From Nocardia abscessus NBRC 100374 (GTDB lineage Bacteria; Actinomycetota; Actinomycetes; Mycobacteriales; Mycobacteriaceae), in assembly GCF_000308455.1 (NCBI RefSeq), contig NZ_BAFP01000063.1:1-64000 (forward strand): a stretch of DNA of 64,000 nucleotides, written 5' to 3'. Position 1 is the stretch's first letter. Each line of letters opens with the position of its first letter. Below, one piece after another: positions 1 to 7,371 of this stretch. Position numbers and translations under genes: made by a program. Under the pieces are notes generated by a model. The model saw nothing but the letters and a program-made list of their open reading frames with translations, ran no database searches and was not told the DNA's origin.

Positions 1-124
1 CTAAGATGAGGTTTCTCACCACCTTGAGTGGTTAAGGCCCCCCACAGACCATGGGGTTGATAGGTCGGAACTGGAAGCACGGTAACGTGTGGAGGTGACC
101 GGTACTAATCGGCCGAGGACTTAC
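1..124 (+). rRNA. rrl: 23S ribosomal RNA, 3' end (partial)
   Basis: The window opens inside a 23S rRNA gene. The stretch 'ggtaacgtgtggaggtgacc' followed by 'ggtactaatcggccgaggac' is the highly conserved 3' terminus of domain VI seen in actinobacterial 23S rRNA. The exact mature 3' end cannot be fixed from sequence alone and is placed near 124. The 5S gene follows at about 260, so this is the tail of an rRNA operon read on the plus strand. The rest of the gene lies outside the window. Confidence 0.95.
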
Positions 125-180
125 CAACAAAGGTTGCTACGCGTCCACTGTGCGGTATCTGAAACAACACACAGACCGCC

Positions 181-233
181 CACCCCCTCCCACGGGGTTC
201 CTATCGTTGAGATAGGGATTCGGTGGGGTGGGT
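181..233 (+). other. 23S-5S spacer processing stem
   Basis: The 23S-5S spacer folds into a long imperfect hairpin. An inner perfect stem cctatc/gatagg (200-205 with 211-216) is extended outward by the C-rich 181-199 and G-rich 217-233 arms with a few mismatches and G:U pairs. Such spacer stems are usual RNase processing sites in pre-rRNA. That role is inferred from position and shape. Confidence 0.5.
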
Positions 234-259
234 GTGGGGGGTGTGGATAGTTTCATAGA

Positions 260-378
260 GTTACGGCGGCCATAGCGGTAGGGAAACGCCCGGTCCCATT
301 CCGAACCCGGAAGCTAAGCCTGCCAGCGCCGATGGTACTGCACTCGACAGGGTGTGGGAGAGTAGGACACCGCCGGAA
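260..378 (+). rRNA. rrf: 5S ribosomal RNA
   Basis: Begins gttacggcggccatagcgg and contains the invariant 'cccattccgaacccggaag' of bacterial 5S rRNA, ending with the complementary ccgccggaac. The terminal arms pair and the length of about 119 nt is normal. It lies about 135 nt behind the 23S 3' end on the same strand. Exact mature ends are uncertain by a few bases. Confidence 0.95.
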
Positions 379-388
379 CATTCTTTGC

Positions 389-419
389 GATAGGGGACCC
401 AGATTCTGGGTCCCCTATC
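389..419 (+). terminator. rRNA operon terminator hairpin 1
   Basis: A near-perfect inverted repeat, gataggggacccaga / ttctgggtcccctatc, lies directly behind the 5S gene. There is no clear T tract, as is common for actinobacterial terminators. It is followed 25 bp later by a second hairpin, so the rRNA operon appears to end with tandem terminators. Confidence 0.75.
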
Positions 420-444
420 CGCGTTTGAGCACCCCACAGGCTCC

Positions 445-477
445 GAAAGGCCCCCGACGACCGTCGGGGGCCTTTCG
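445..477 (+). terminator. rRNA operon terminator hairpin 2
   Basis: Perfect arms gaaaggcccccgacg and cgtcgggggcctttc flank a tiny loop and are followed by gtcgttta. The hairpin sits between the 5S gene and the convergent IclR gene that ends at 502, so it may serve both strands. Confidence 0.75.
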
Positions 478-501
478 TCGTTTATCCGGAAATTACATTC
501 C

Positions 502-1374
502 TTACCGATCAATGGCGAGCGCGTTCGTCAATTCATGTGCCGCGTTGCGCGTCGCGTCCACGAAATCCTCGCGTTCGGCTCGCGTCGTCGCGGAACGCAA
601 CGGTCCCAGCTGCACTTCGTAAGCCGCGGTGCCGCTCGCGTCGAAAACCGGCGCCGCCAGATAACTCAGCGGCAATATCTCCTCCGAATCCAGCTCTGTC
701 CGGGTGAAGGGCCGTGACGTGAGCGCGGCGAGCTGGCGAAGCGCGCGCGTGCGCAGACGAGGTTGCAGCAGTTCGGATCCCACCGCGCCGAGCAGATCGG
801 CGAGCAGGTCGACCATCCCCGCGTCGTCGGCGCGTGGCCGGAAGACAGCCACCCCGCGATCGCGTACCAGCGCGAGTAGCGCACCGGCCATCCGTTGGTC
901 GTCTTCGGTGGCGGTGCGCAGCCAGGTGTTCTGCTCGCTCGCCGGACGCCACGGCATGACGCTGGCACCGGCTGGGAACTGGAGGGGAATGCGATGCCCC
1001 ACCGGGATTCCGGGAACGACGCGGTCGCCGCCGTGCCGCACGTCGAGCACCGTGAGCCGGTCGGGTTCGATGCGGCTGAACGTGGCACCGTAGCCGGTCC
1101 GGGCAGCCAGGCCGGCGAGGAGGTCGCCGACGCCGTGCGGGAGGGCGGCACCGTGCAGCCCGGCCAGCGCGGGCCCGATGACGTAGCCGCGGGCCGGGTC
1201 GCGGGCCACCCAACCGGCCGCATCCAGCTCGGCCAGGATCGCGGTCGCGGTCGCGCGGGCGATACCGAGACGTTCGGCGATGCCCGCGACGCTGATCGGC
1301 TCACCGGAGGTCGCCAGCAGCGAGACGATATCGATGACGCGACGCGTCGGTGGCGACGCGGATCGGTCCGGCAT
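502..1374 (-). CDS. IclR-family transcriptional regulator
   Basis: 290 aa. The N-terminal winged helix-turn-helix (about residues 8-65, with ISVAGIAERLGIARATATAI as recognition region) is followed by an IclR-type effector domain. An in-frame start 27 codons upstream exists, but ATG at 1374 has an AAGGGG motif about 9 nt ahead and gives the usual family length. It is transcribed divergently from an SDR/DapB-fold dehydrogenase pair at 1473. The intergenic region holds a perfect 13-bp inverted repeat, so this protein probably controls that pair. The ligand is unknown. The domain call is firm; the target is inferred from gene arrangement. Confidence 0.85.
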   Translation of the reverse strand: MPDRSASPPTRRVIDIVSLLATSGEPISVAGIAERLGIARATATAILAELDAAGWVARDPARGYVIGPALAGLHGAALPHGVGDLLAGLAARTGYGATFSRIEPDRLTVLDVRHGGDRVVPGIPVGHRIPLQFPAGASVMPWRPASEQNTWLRTATEDDQRMAGALLALVRDRGVAVFRPRADDAGMVDLLADLLGAVGSELLQPRLRTRALRQLAALTSRPFTRTELDSEEILPLSYLAAPVFDASGTAAYEVQLGPLRSATTRAEREDFVDATRNAAHELTNALAIDR

Positions 1375-1413
1375 GGCGGCAACCCCTTGTCCCGGCTCGG
1401 GTGAGCGACTTAC

Positions 1414-1456
1414 GATGACGAATATTAGATCACAGCCCTGTCGAATATTCGTCATC
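1414..1456. promoter_or_regulatory. Perfect 13-bp inverted repeat, probable IclR operator
   Basis: GATGACGAATATT (1414-1426) is mirrored exactly by AATATTCGTCATC (1444-1456) across 17 bp. The right half also contains the palindrome CGAATATTCG. It lies in the divergent promoter region, 40 bp from the IclR start and 17 bp from the SDR start, where autoregulation and control of the SDR operon would both be possible. Confidence 0.65.
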
Positions 1457-1472
1457 AGCGTAGGGAGCGCGA

Positions 1473-2264
1473 ATGATTCTGGACCGGTTCCGAATCGATG
1501 ATCAGGTCGCCATAGTCACCGGCGCGGGCCGCGGCCTGGGCGCGGCCATCGCGGTCGCGTTCGCGGAGGCGGGCGCGGACGTCGTCATCGCCGCACGGAC
1601 GGAGAGCCAGCTCGAGGAGGTCGCCGAGCGGGTCGCCGCCGCCGGGCGACAGGCCCACGTGGTGCCGGCAGACCTGAGCGACGCCGCTGCCACGGCGGCC
1701 CTCGCCGCGTCGGCGGTCGAACGCTTCGGGCGGCTGGACATCGTGGTGAACAACGTAGGCGGCGCACTGCCGTGCCCGCTGCTGGACACGACGCCGCAAG
1801 CGCTGGCGCAGGCATTCGACTTCAACGTCGTCAATGCGCACGCCCTGGTCAGGGCCGCGGTTCCGCACATGCTCGAAACCGCAGGAGGCGGTTCGATTCT
1901 GAACATCACCTCCACGATGGGGCGGCTGCCCGGCCGTGCGTTCGCGGCATACGGCACCGCCAAGGCTGCTCTCGCTCACTACACCAAGCTCGCCGCCCTC
2001 GACTTGAATCCGCGCATCCGGGTGAACGCGATCGCGCCCGGCTCGATCCTGACCTCCGCGCTGGAGATCGTCGCGAGCAATGACGCCATGCGCACGGAAT
2101 TGGAGACCAAGACACCGCTGCATCGCATCGGCGAACCCGAAGACATCGCCGCCGCCGCGCTCTATCTGGTGTCGCCCGCGGGAAAGTACCTCACCGGCAA
2201 GATTCTCGAGCCCGACGGCGGCTTGATCATCCCGAACCTCGACCTCCCGATCCCGGATCTGTGA
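1473..2264 (+). CDS. SDR-family NAD(P)-dependent oxidoreductase
   Basis: 263 aa, a classical short-chain dehydrogenase. The cofactor motif [13 protein letters not shown] lies near residue 15, NNVGG follows near residue 90, and the catalytic Ser-Tyr-Lys set is seen as NITS and YGTAKAAL. The C-terminal [20 protein letters not shown] is typical of the FabG-like group. GGGAGCG precedes the ATG. The next gene starts one base after the stop, so the two are co-transcribed and probably translationally coupled. The substrate cannot be told from sequence. Family assignment is secure. Confidence 0.88.
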   Translation: MILDRFRIDDQVAIVTGAGRGLGAAIAVAFAEAGADVVIAARTESQLEEVAERVAAAGRQAHVVPADLSDAAATAALAASAVERFGRLDIVVNNVGGALPCPLLDTTPQALAQAFDFNVVNAHALVRAAVPHMLETAGGGSILNITSTMGRLPGRAFAAYGTAKAALAHYTKLAALDLNPRIRVNAIAPGSILTSALEIVASNDAMRTELETKTPLHRIGEPEDIAAAALYLVSPAGKYLTGKILEPDGGLIIPNLDLPIPDL

Positions 2265-2265
2265 C

Positions 2266-3342
2266 ATGACATATCGCGTAGTGCAGTGGGGCACCGGCAA
2301 CGTGGGCAGGCATGCCCTGGCCGGCGTCATCGCCCATCCCGAACTGGAACTGACCGGCGTGTGGGTGTCCGGTCCCGCCAAGAGCGGCACGGACGCCGGA
2401 ACCCTCGCGGGGCTCGATCATCCGGTCGGCGTCACCGCCACGACCGACGCCGACGCACTGCTCGCGTCGCGCCCGGACTGCGTCGTCTACTGCTCGATGA
2501 CCGACAACCGGCTGTTCGAAGCCGTGCAGGATCTGCAGCGCATCCTGGCCGCCGGGATCAATGTCGTCGCTTGCGCACCGGTGTTCTTCCAGTACCCCTA
2601 CGGCGTGCTGCCCGACGAGCTGCTGAAGCCGGTGCAGGAGGCGGCCGCGCAAGGCAATTCGTCGCTGTGGGTGAACGGCATCGACCCCGGTTTCGCCAAC
2701 GACCTGCTCCCGCTCGCGCTCGCCGGGACCTGTCTGCGGGTCGACCAGGTGCGCTGTCTGGAGATCGTGGACTACGCCAGCTACGACAACCGTGCGGTCA
2801 TGTTCGACATCATGGGCTTCGGCAAGCCCGTCGACGAGATCCCCATGCTGTTGCAGCCCGGCGTGCTGTCGCTGGCCTGGGGTGGCACGGTCCGTCAGCT
2901 CGCGGCCGGGATCGGTGTCACCCTCGATGCCGTCACGCAGTCCTACGAGCGCATCCCCGCGCCGGAGTCGTTCGACATCGCGACCGGCCACATCGCCGAG
3001 GGAACCGCGGCGGCATTGCGGTTCGAAGTTCGGGGCATGGTCGGGGACGTGCCGGTCACGGTGCTCGAGCACGTGACCCGGCTGCGCCCCGACCTGTGCC
3101 CGGACTGGCCGCAGCCGGCGCACCCCGAGGGCTCCTACCGGGTCGAGATCACCGGCGAGCCCGATTACGCGCTGGATCTGGTGACCTCGAGCCGCAATGG
3201 GGATCACAACTACGCGACGGTCCTGGCGACCGGCCTGCGCATCGTCAACGCCGTCCCCGCTGTGGTCGCCGCCCCCGCCGGAATTCTCACCGCGCTGGAT
3301 CTCCCACTGATCACCGCTCCCGCACACCGCCCTGGTCGGTGA
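2266..3342 (+). CDS. DapB-fold NAD(P)H-dependent dehydrogenase (diaminopentanoate-dehydrogenase-like)
   Basis: 358 aa. The N-terminus VVQWGTGNVGRHALAGVIAH is a Rossmann GxGxxG nucleotide site. The whole protein resembles the dihydrodipicolinate-reductase-like family of actinobacteria that includes 2,4-diaminopentanoate dehydrogenase. The C-terminal half (from about residue 140) would be the substrate and dimer domain. It forms an operon with the SDR gene one base upstream. Many paralogues sit in lipid or steroid catabolic clusters with unknown substrates, so no reaction is assigned. Confidence 0.8.
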   Translation: MTYRVVQWGTGNVGRHALAGVIAHPELELTGVWVSGPAKSGTDAGTLAGLDHPVGVTATTDADALLASRPDCVVYCSMTDNRLFEAVQDLQRILAAGINVVACAPVFFQYPYGVLPDELLKPVQEAAAQGNSSLWVNGIDPGFANDLLPLALAGTCLRVDQVRCLEIVDYASYDNRAVMFDIMGFGKPVDEIPMLLQPGVLSLAWGGTVRQLAAGIGVTLDAVTQSYERIPAPESFDIATGHIAEGTAAALRFEVRGMVGDVPVTVLEHVTRLRPDLCPDWPQPAHPEGSYRVEITGEPDYALDLVTSSRNGDHNYATVLATGLRIVNAVPAVVAAPAGILTALDLPLITAPAHRPGR

Positions 3343-3413
3343 TCGCGGGTATCCGGGCTTCCCTGGTTGCCGACCGATCATGCGGCCATGCGGTTACGCG
3401 CGGGGGGCTATTC

Positions 3414-3887
3414 GGCATGCGGCGGGGACAGCACTGCTCGAGGCTTCGGCGGGCTTCGCACTGCGGTGCGACTCTGAGCCCTCGACCGGCACTGCGGCCG
3501 CGCGGCTCCGCAGGCGTGCCGCGTCATGGGGCCCGTCTGGTCTTTGACGGGCGGGGTCGCACGCGGCCGCCGTTCGGGGAATATTCAACTCGGTGGTGCT
3601 CGTCCCGCACTGCGGCCCTGGGTCCTTGACCGGCGGTGAGGTCGCGCGGCTCCGCAGGCGTGCGGCGTCATCGGGCCCGTCTGTTCCTTGACGGGCCGGG
3701 GCGCACTCGGATGCCGCTCGGGCACTGTCCGGCATGCGGCCAGGGCAGCGCCCGCTCGATGTTCGGTGGGGTCGGCGCTCCGGCCCTGAGCCCTTGACCG
3801 GCAGTGCGGTCAACTAGCCCGTGGCGTGCCGCGCATCAGGCCCGCTGGAGCCCGGTGCGGCCGGGCGGCACGCGGCCGCCACGGGCT
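3414..3887. repeat. Degenerate tandem repeat, about 2.5-3 copies of 144-168 bp
   Basis: The segment cgcggctccgcaggcgtg recurs at 3501 and 3645 (period 144). cttgaccggc recurs at 3625 and 3793, and the related ctcgaccggc occurs at 3481. ggcatgcggc occurs at 3414 and again near 3731. A further block, gggcccgtctg followed by ttgacgggc, is shared between the first two copies. Copies are diverged and partly rearranged. An open frame of 139 codons on the minus strand (3394-3813) only reflects the repeat and has no ribosome binding site or recognisable domain. The function is unknown; the repeat is seen directly. Confidence 0.75.
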
Positions 3888-3888
3888 A
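3815..3888 (-). terminator. Probable terminator with TAGCCCGTGG arms
   Basis: TAGCCCGTGGC (3815-3825) is mirrored by GCCACGGGCTA (3878-3888) with further partial pairing of the G/C-rich interior. The right arm includes the stop codon of the aminotransferase gene on the minus strand. Length and position suggest a terminator for that gene. Confidence 0.45.
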
Positions 3889-4938
3889 ACCGGCGCGCAG
3901 CACCGACAGTGCCCGCTCGACGTCGTCGGCGCTGTTGTAGAGGTGGAACGCGAACCGCAACCCGCCGCCACGTGCCGAGGCGACCACTTCGGCCTCCGCG
4001 AGCCGGGCGGCCAAGTCCGCCGCGCCGGGCACGGAGACGATGGGCGAGCGCGCTTCGACGGGCTCGAAGCCGAGGTCGCGCAGGCCGTCGCGGAAGCGGT
4101 CGGCGAGTTCGAGGTCGTGCGCGCCGATCTTGTCGACGGTGAGTTCCTCGATCAGCGACAGTCCGGCCGAGGCCGCCACGACGCCGAGCCAATCGGGTGT
4201 CGTGTCGAACCGCCGTGCCGTCGCGGGCAGCGCGACCGGGCGGTAGAGCTCGGCCCAGCGGTCTTCGGCGGCGTACCAGCTGGAGCCGACCGGGCGCAGC
4301 TGCGGGACGAGGTCGCGCGCAGTGGCGAGGAACGCGACGCTGCGCGCGCCGATCAGCCATTTGAAGGTGGCGCAGACCCAGTAGTCCGCCTCGGCGAAGC
4401 GCAGTGGCAGCCAGCCCGCGGCCTGGGTGGCGTCCACGAGCAGGCGCGCATCGTTGGCCCGGGTGACCGCGCGCAACTCGGCCAGATCGGTGACGCGGCC
4501 GTCCGCGGATTGGACCACGCTCACAGCGACCAGCGCGGTCTCCGGTCGCACGTGCGCGGCCAGCTCGTGCAAGGGCACGAAGCGCACGACGAGGTCGCCA
4601 CGGTACACGAAAGGCATGGAGACGGAAGAGAATTCGCCTTCCGGCAGCAGGACCTCCGCGCCGGGCGGCAGTGCGGTGGCCACGGGGCCGATGAGGCCGG
4701 CGACACCACTGCCGAGCGCGATGTCGTCGGCGGTCGCGCCATCGAGCAGCCGGGCGAACCCGGCACGCAGGTCGGGTACCAGGCGATCGACCTCGGATGT
4801 CGGCGCACCGCGGCCGGACGCCCAGCTCGCACTCGCGTCGCGCACCGCGGCCAGGGCACGGGCGGACGGCAGCCCGAAGGAGGCGGTGTTCAGGTAGGTG
4901 GTTTCGGGAGTGAATTCATCAGGCGCTAGGGAGGGCAT
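3886..4938 (-). CDS. Class V aminotransferase (PLP-dependent)
   Basis: 350 aa. The fold is that of class V aminotransferases/cysteine desulfurase-like enzymes. ETTYLNTASFGLPS opens the protein, LLVDATQAAGWLPL carries the PLP-contacting Asp, and CATFKWLIGARSVAF holds the probable Schiff-base Lys. ATG at 4938 is chosen; an in-frame GTG lies five codons earlier. It lies 84 bp behind the SnoaL-like gene and on the same strand, so both may be read from the KstR-like promoter at 5533. No active-site Cys loop of a cysteine desulfurase is evident. The substrate is unknown. Confidence 0.8.
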   Translation of the reverse strand: MPSLAPDEFTPETTYLNTASFGLPSARALAAVRDASASWASGRGAPTSEVDRLVPDLRAGFARLLDGATADDIALGSGVAGLIGPVATALPPGAEVLLPEGEFSSVSMPFVYRGDLVVRFVPLHELAAHVRPETALVAVSVVQSADGRVTDLAELRAVTRANDARLLVDATQAAGWLPLRFAEADYWVCATFKWLIGARSVAFLATARDLVPQLRPVGSSWYAAEDRWAELYRPVALPATARRFDTTPDWLGVVAASAGLSLIEELTVDKIGAHDLELADRFRDGLRDLGFEPVEARSPIVSVPGAADLAARLAEAEVVASARGGGLRFAFHLYNSADDVERALSVLRAG

Positions 4939-5022
4939 GTTCGCAGCATCCACCGGGCGGCGCCGGGCAGTCCAGCGCCACCGGGCCGATAGTGGACCGA
5001 TTTCGCGTCGGGCGCTGGGCGG

Positions 5023-5499
5023 TCATTTCTCCGGCGCCCACATATTGGACAGCAATTGGAAGCTGGGCGTGTCCGCCAGCGACTGCATGGATTCGTAGAT
5101 GCGGCGATAGCCGGTGGAGGTGATGCGCCATTTGCCGTCGGCGTCGCGGCGGTAGGTGTCGGTGTAGTAACCGGCCCCCCGGATCAGCACGCCGTATTCG
5201 GTGGCGATCACGGTGTCCTCGAATGCCCAAGATCCCGTGGCCGTTCGGCCGTCGACATCGATCTCCGGATGGTTGGCGATGTGCACCGAGACGATCGAGG
5301 GGCCGAGGTTCTCCCGCATGAACGCGGTGATGGCGTCGCGGCCGTCCAGGTGCAGCGGCTCGCCCATCGCGTGGGTGCCGTAGCGTCCTTCCGCGTCGAC
5401 GGCGAGGGTGTCGGCGAACGCGTCCCAGTCTTTGAGATCGAGGCTCCGGAAGTAGCGGTACTTCAGCCGGCGGACGGCTTCGATGGCGTCGAGATCCAT
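5023..5499 (-). CDS. SnoaL/NTF2-like protein
   Basis: 158 aa. The sequence pattern (DAIEAVRRLKYRYFRSLDLK, then DWDAFADTL, a central HIANHPEIDVDGRTATGSW and GYYTDTYRRDADGKWRI) is that of the SnoaL_4 group of the NTF2/ketosteroid-isomerase fold, a cone-shaped ligand pocket used by isomerases, dehydratases and ring hydroxylase beta subunits. A near-perfect KstR-like palindrome lies 34 bp upstream of the ATG, which hints at a role in steroid or lipid breakdown. The fold is well supported; activity is not. Confidence 0.8.
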   Translation of the reverse strand: MDLDAIEAVRRLKYRYFRSLDLKDWDAFADTLAVDAEGRYGTHAMGEPLHLDGRDAITAFMRENLGPSIVSVHIANHPEIDVDGRTATGSWAFEDTVIATEYGVLIRGAGYYTDTYRRDADGKWRITSTGYRRIYESMQSLADTPSFQLLSNMWAPEK

Positions 5500-5532
5500 C
5501 TGTCGAGCCTGGCACGCGCCGCCTTCCAGGAC

Positions 5533-5546
5533 AAGAACGTGTTCTA
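5533..5546. promoter_or_regulatory. KstR-like operator (one mismatch)
   Basis: AAGAACGTGTTCTA differs by one outer base from the palindrome TAGAACnnGTTCTA and fits AACnnGTT, the core of the KstR motif TnnAACnnGTTnnA described in mycobacteria. It lies 34 bp upstream of the SnoaL-like gene on the minus strand and 114 bp upstream of the plus-strand gene at 5660. Confidence 0.6.
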
Positions 5547-5659
5547 TTTCAGTCCGGGGTGTCGAACCGGCCCGACCGGGTACCCCACCGTCGGGCGTTA
5601 TCGTGCGGCTACGACAGCGCCCGAGGTACCGATCTCGTCACGACCAAGGGAACCTTGCG

Positions 5660-5920
5660 ATGACCGACCGTCCTGCCACCCATGACCCGAACCAGCAGAC
5701 CCCCCTCGACCAGGAACTCGCCCTGAAAGCGGCCGCGCAGCGCTTGGAGGACGAATTCGACGGCGTCGTCAGCGAGGCCGCGATCGAGGATCACCTGCAC
5801 TCGTCGTACGACCATTTCGCCGACCACGCCACCATCGTGAACTACTTGCCGCTGCTGGCCGAGCGGTACACCCGCGAGTGGCTGTTCACCGTCGCGGATT
5901 CCGCGTCCGGATCCGCCTAG
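5660..5920 (+). CDS. Three-helix-bundle domain small protein
   Basis: 86 aa, starting at ATG 5660 behind CCAAGGGA. After a polar N-terminus the sequence DQELALKAAAQRLEDEFDG begins a domain with LLAERYTREWLF at its end. This resembles the small three-helix-bundle dimerisation domain (DUF3562 type) of actinobacterial hypothetical proteins, which occurs alone or fused to phosphatase-like domains. The longer open frame from 5483 lacks a ribosome binding site and was not used. No function is known. It stands alone between a SnoaL-like gene and an IclR regulator. Confidence 0.65.
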   Translation: MTDRPATHDPNQQTPLDQELALKAAAQRLEDEFDGVVSEAAIEDHLHSSYDHFADHATIVNYLPLLAERYTREWLFTVADSASGSA

Positions 5921-6080
5921 CGGCTGGATCGGGCCGTCATCTGCGAACACAGGCGCCGTCGGCGCGTGAGCCGCTCGCAGGCCCGCGCGCTCGGCGGCGG
6001 CGCGTCGAAATGATCAGTGAATTACCCCTGTACGAGAGGATTGCTCCTAAGCTCTACGCGAGCATGCGTGGAGGTTGGCA

Positions 6081-6920
6081 ATGACGGTCGAGGTGATGAC
6101 CGATTTCGAGCCCGGGGAGTGGTGGACCGGCTCAGGATCGGCGGCACGGCCGGGCCAGCCGCCGGTGTCGATGATCGAGCGGATGACGCTGATACTGGAA
6201 GCTTTCGACGGCGCGACGCCGACGTTGACGCTCGTCGAACTCGCCGAGCGCACCGGATTGCCGCGGTCCACCGTGCACCGTATCCTTGATCAGCTGATCC
6301 GGCTGCGCTGGCTCGCCCACGCGCCGGGCGGCTACCGGCTCGGACTGCGCACGCTGGAGCTGGGCGGACTCGCGGCCGAGCACAACGAGATTCGGGACGC
6401 GGTGAGTCCGCTGCTGCACGACCTGCACCAGCAGACCGGCATGGTCGGTCACCTCGGTGTTCTGGACGGGCACGACGTGCTGTACCTGGACAAAGTCGGA
6501 GGCCGGTGCGCCGCGACCGTACCCACCCGGCTCGGCGGCCGGATGCCCGCCCACAGCACGGCACTGGGCAAGGCGCTGCTGGCCACGCTGGAGCCGAGCA
6601 TCGTGGAAGCGTCCTTCCGGGATCGCCTGCCGCAGCTGACCGCACGGACCCTTGCCGACCGTGCCGAACTGCATCGCGAACTGAGTCGCATCCGTAACCG
6701 CCAGGGTGTCGCCGTCGACAACGAGGAGTCGGTGACGGGCATCGCGTGTGTGGCTGTGCCGATTCGGGGTCGCGGTGCCGCGGTGGCCGCCGTGTCGCTG
6801 TCGGGCCGGGTCGGTGCCGACCGAGCGGTGCTGGACACCGCGCGGCTGGCCCGCGCGCTGGCCGAGGTGGCGCAGGAGGCGGGCCGGAACCTTTTCCCTC
6901 GGCACGCGCGCAGACATTGA
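6081..6920 (+). CDS. IclR-family transcriptional regulator
   Basis: 279 aa. The winged HTH lies at about residues 30-95 (TLTLVELAERTGLPRSTVHR as helix-turn-helix) and the IclR effector domain covers about 110-270, with GHLGVLDGHDVLYLDKV and MPAHSTALGKALLATL, both typical. GGAGG at 6070-6074 lies 6 nt before ATG 6081, which decides this start over an in-frame TTG at 6075. No obvious target gene adjoins it: the downstream neighbour is the accessory island. Related regulators control aromatic, acetate or glyoxylate catabolism; the ligand is not predictable here. Confidence 0.87.
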   Translation: MTVEVMTDFEPGEWWTGSGSAARPGQPPVSMIERMTLILEAFDGATPTLTLVELAERTGLPRSTVHRILDQLIRLRWLAHAPGGYRLGLRTLELGGLAAEHNEIRDAVSPLLHDLHQQTGMVGHLGVLDGHDVLYLDKVGGRCAATVPTRLGGRMPAHSTALGKALLATLEPSIVEASFRDRLPQLTARTLADRAELHRELSRIRNRQGVAVDNEESVTGIACVAVPIRGRGAAVAAVSLSGRVGADRAVLDTARLARALAEVAQEAGRNLFPRHARRH

Positions 6921-7371
6921 CGGGCCGCACGATCCGGTCGGGCCGCAGCCGCGCCGGATCATTTCCGATCGGCCGGTGCCTGCCTACCGTGTCGGTCTCG
7001 CCAGACTTCCGACCTCGACATCGGCGATCTGGTCGAAGATGTCGGTCTGGCGCGAGCGCCACTCGCTGGATGTGACGTGGTCGATCGGAGCCTCATCCAG
7101 CGGAACTCGCGAACGATGCAGAAATGCTTGGCCATTCAGCGGGGAGCCGGAGGCGATGGCAGAGGGAACTCCGTGGCGAATGCGGCGATCGAAGTCCACC
7201 GCGTCGGCCCATTCGTCTGGCCGATGTCCCGCAATTCGCGCCAGCGGCCGTTGCTATGAGTTAGATAACCGTCTTGTTCAACGATGCGTCGGTCCGCTCG
7301 AACAGCGTTGTCGTGCAGCGCCGCAACCTTTTCAACCCGAAGACCCGAACAGGCCGATCCCTGCCGCCTCG
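6921..7371. other. Gene-poor stretch at the island border
   Basis: About 450 bp between the IclR gene and the recombinase-like gene. The only open frames are a 71-codon minus-strand frame (6984-7199) and a 60-codon plus-strand frame, neither with a recognisable domain or good ribosome binding site. No tRNA, direct repeat or terminal inverted repeat was recognised. It may hold the remains of genes lost when the island formed, which is inference. Confidence 0.4.

Noticed and set aside
126..259. A tRNA gene in the 23S-5S spacer
   Set aside because: No cloverleaf or T-arm consensus could be found; the spacer forms a processing hairpin instead.
3394..3813. 139-codon minus-strand frame over the tandem repeat
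   Set aside because: Composition follows the repeat; no ribosome binding site and no recognised domain. Kept only as part of the repeat description.
6748..7371. Upstream continuation of the recombinase frame to 758 codons
   Set aside because: The upstream part overlaps the IclR gene in another frame and shows no conserved feature; the zinc modules begin after ATG 7372.
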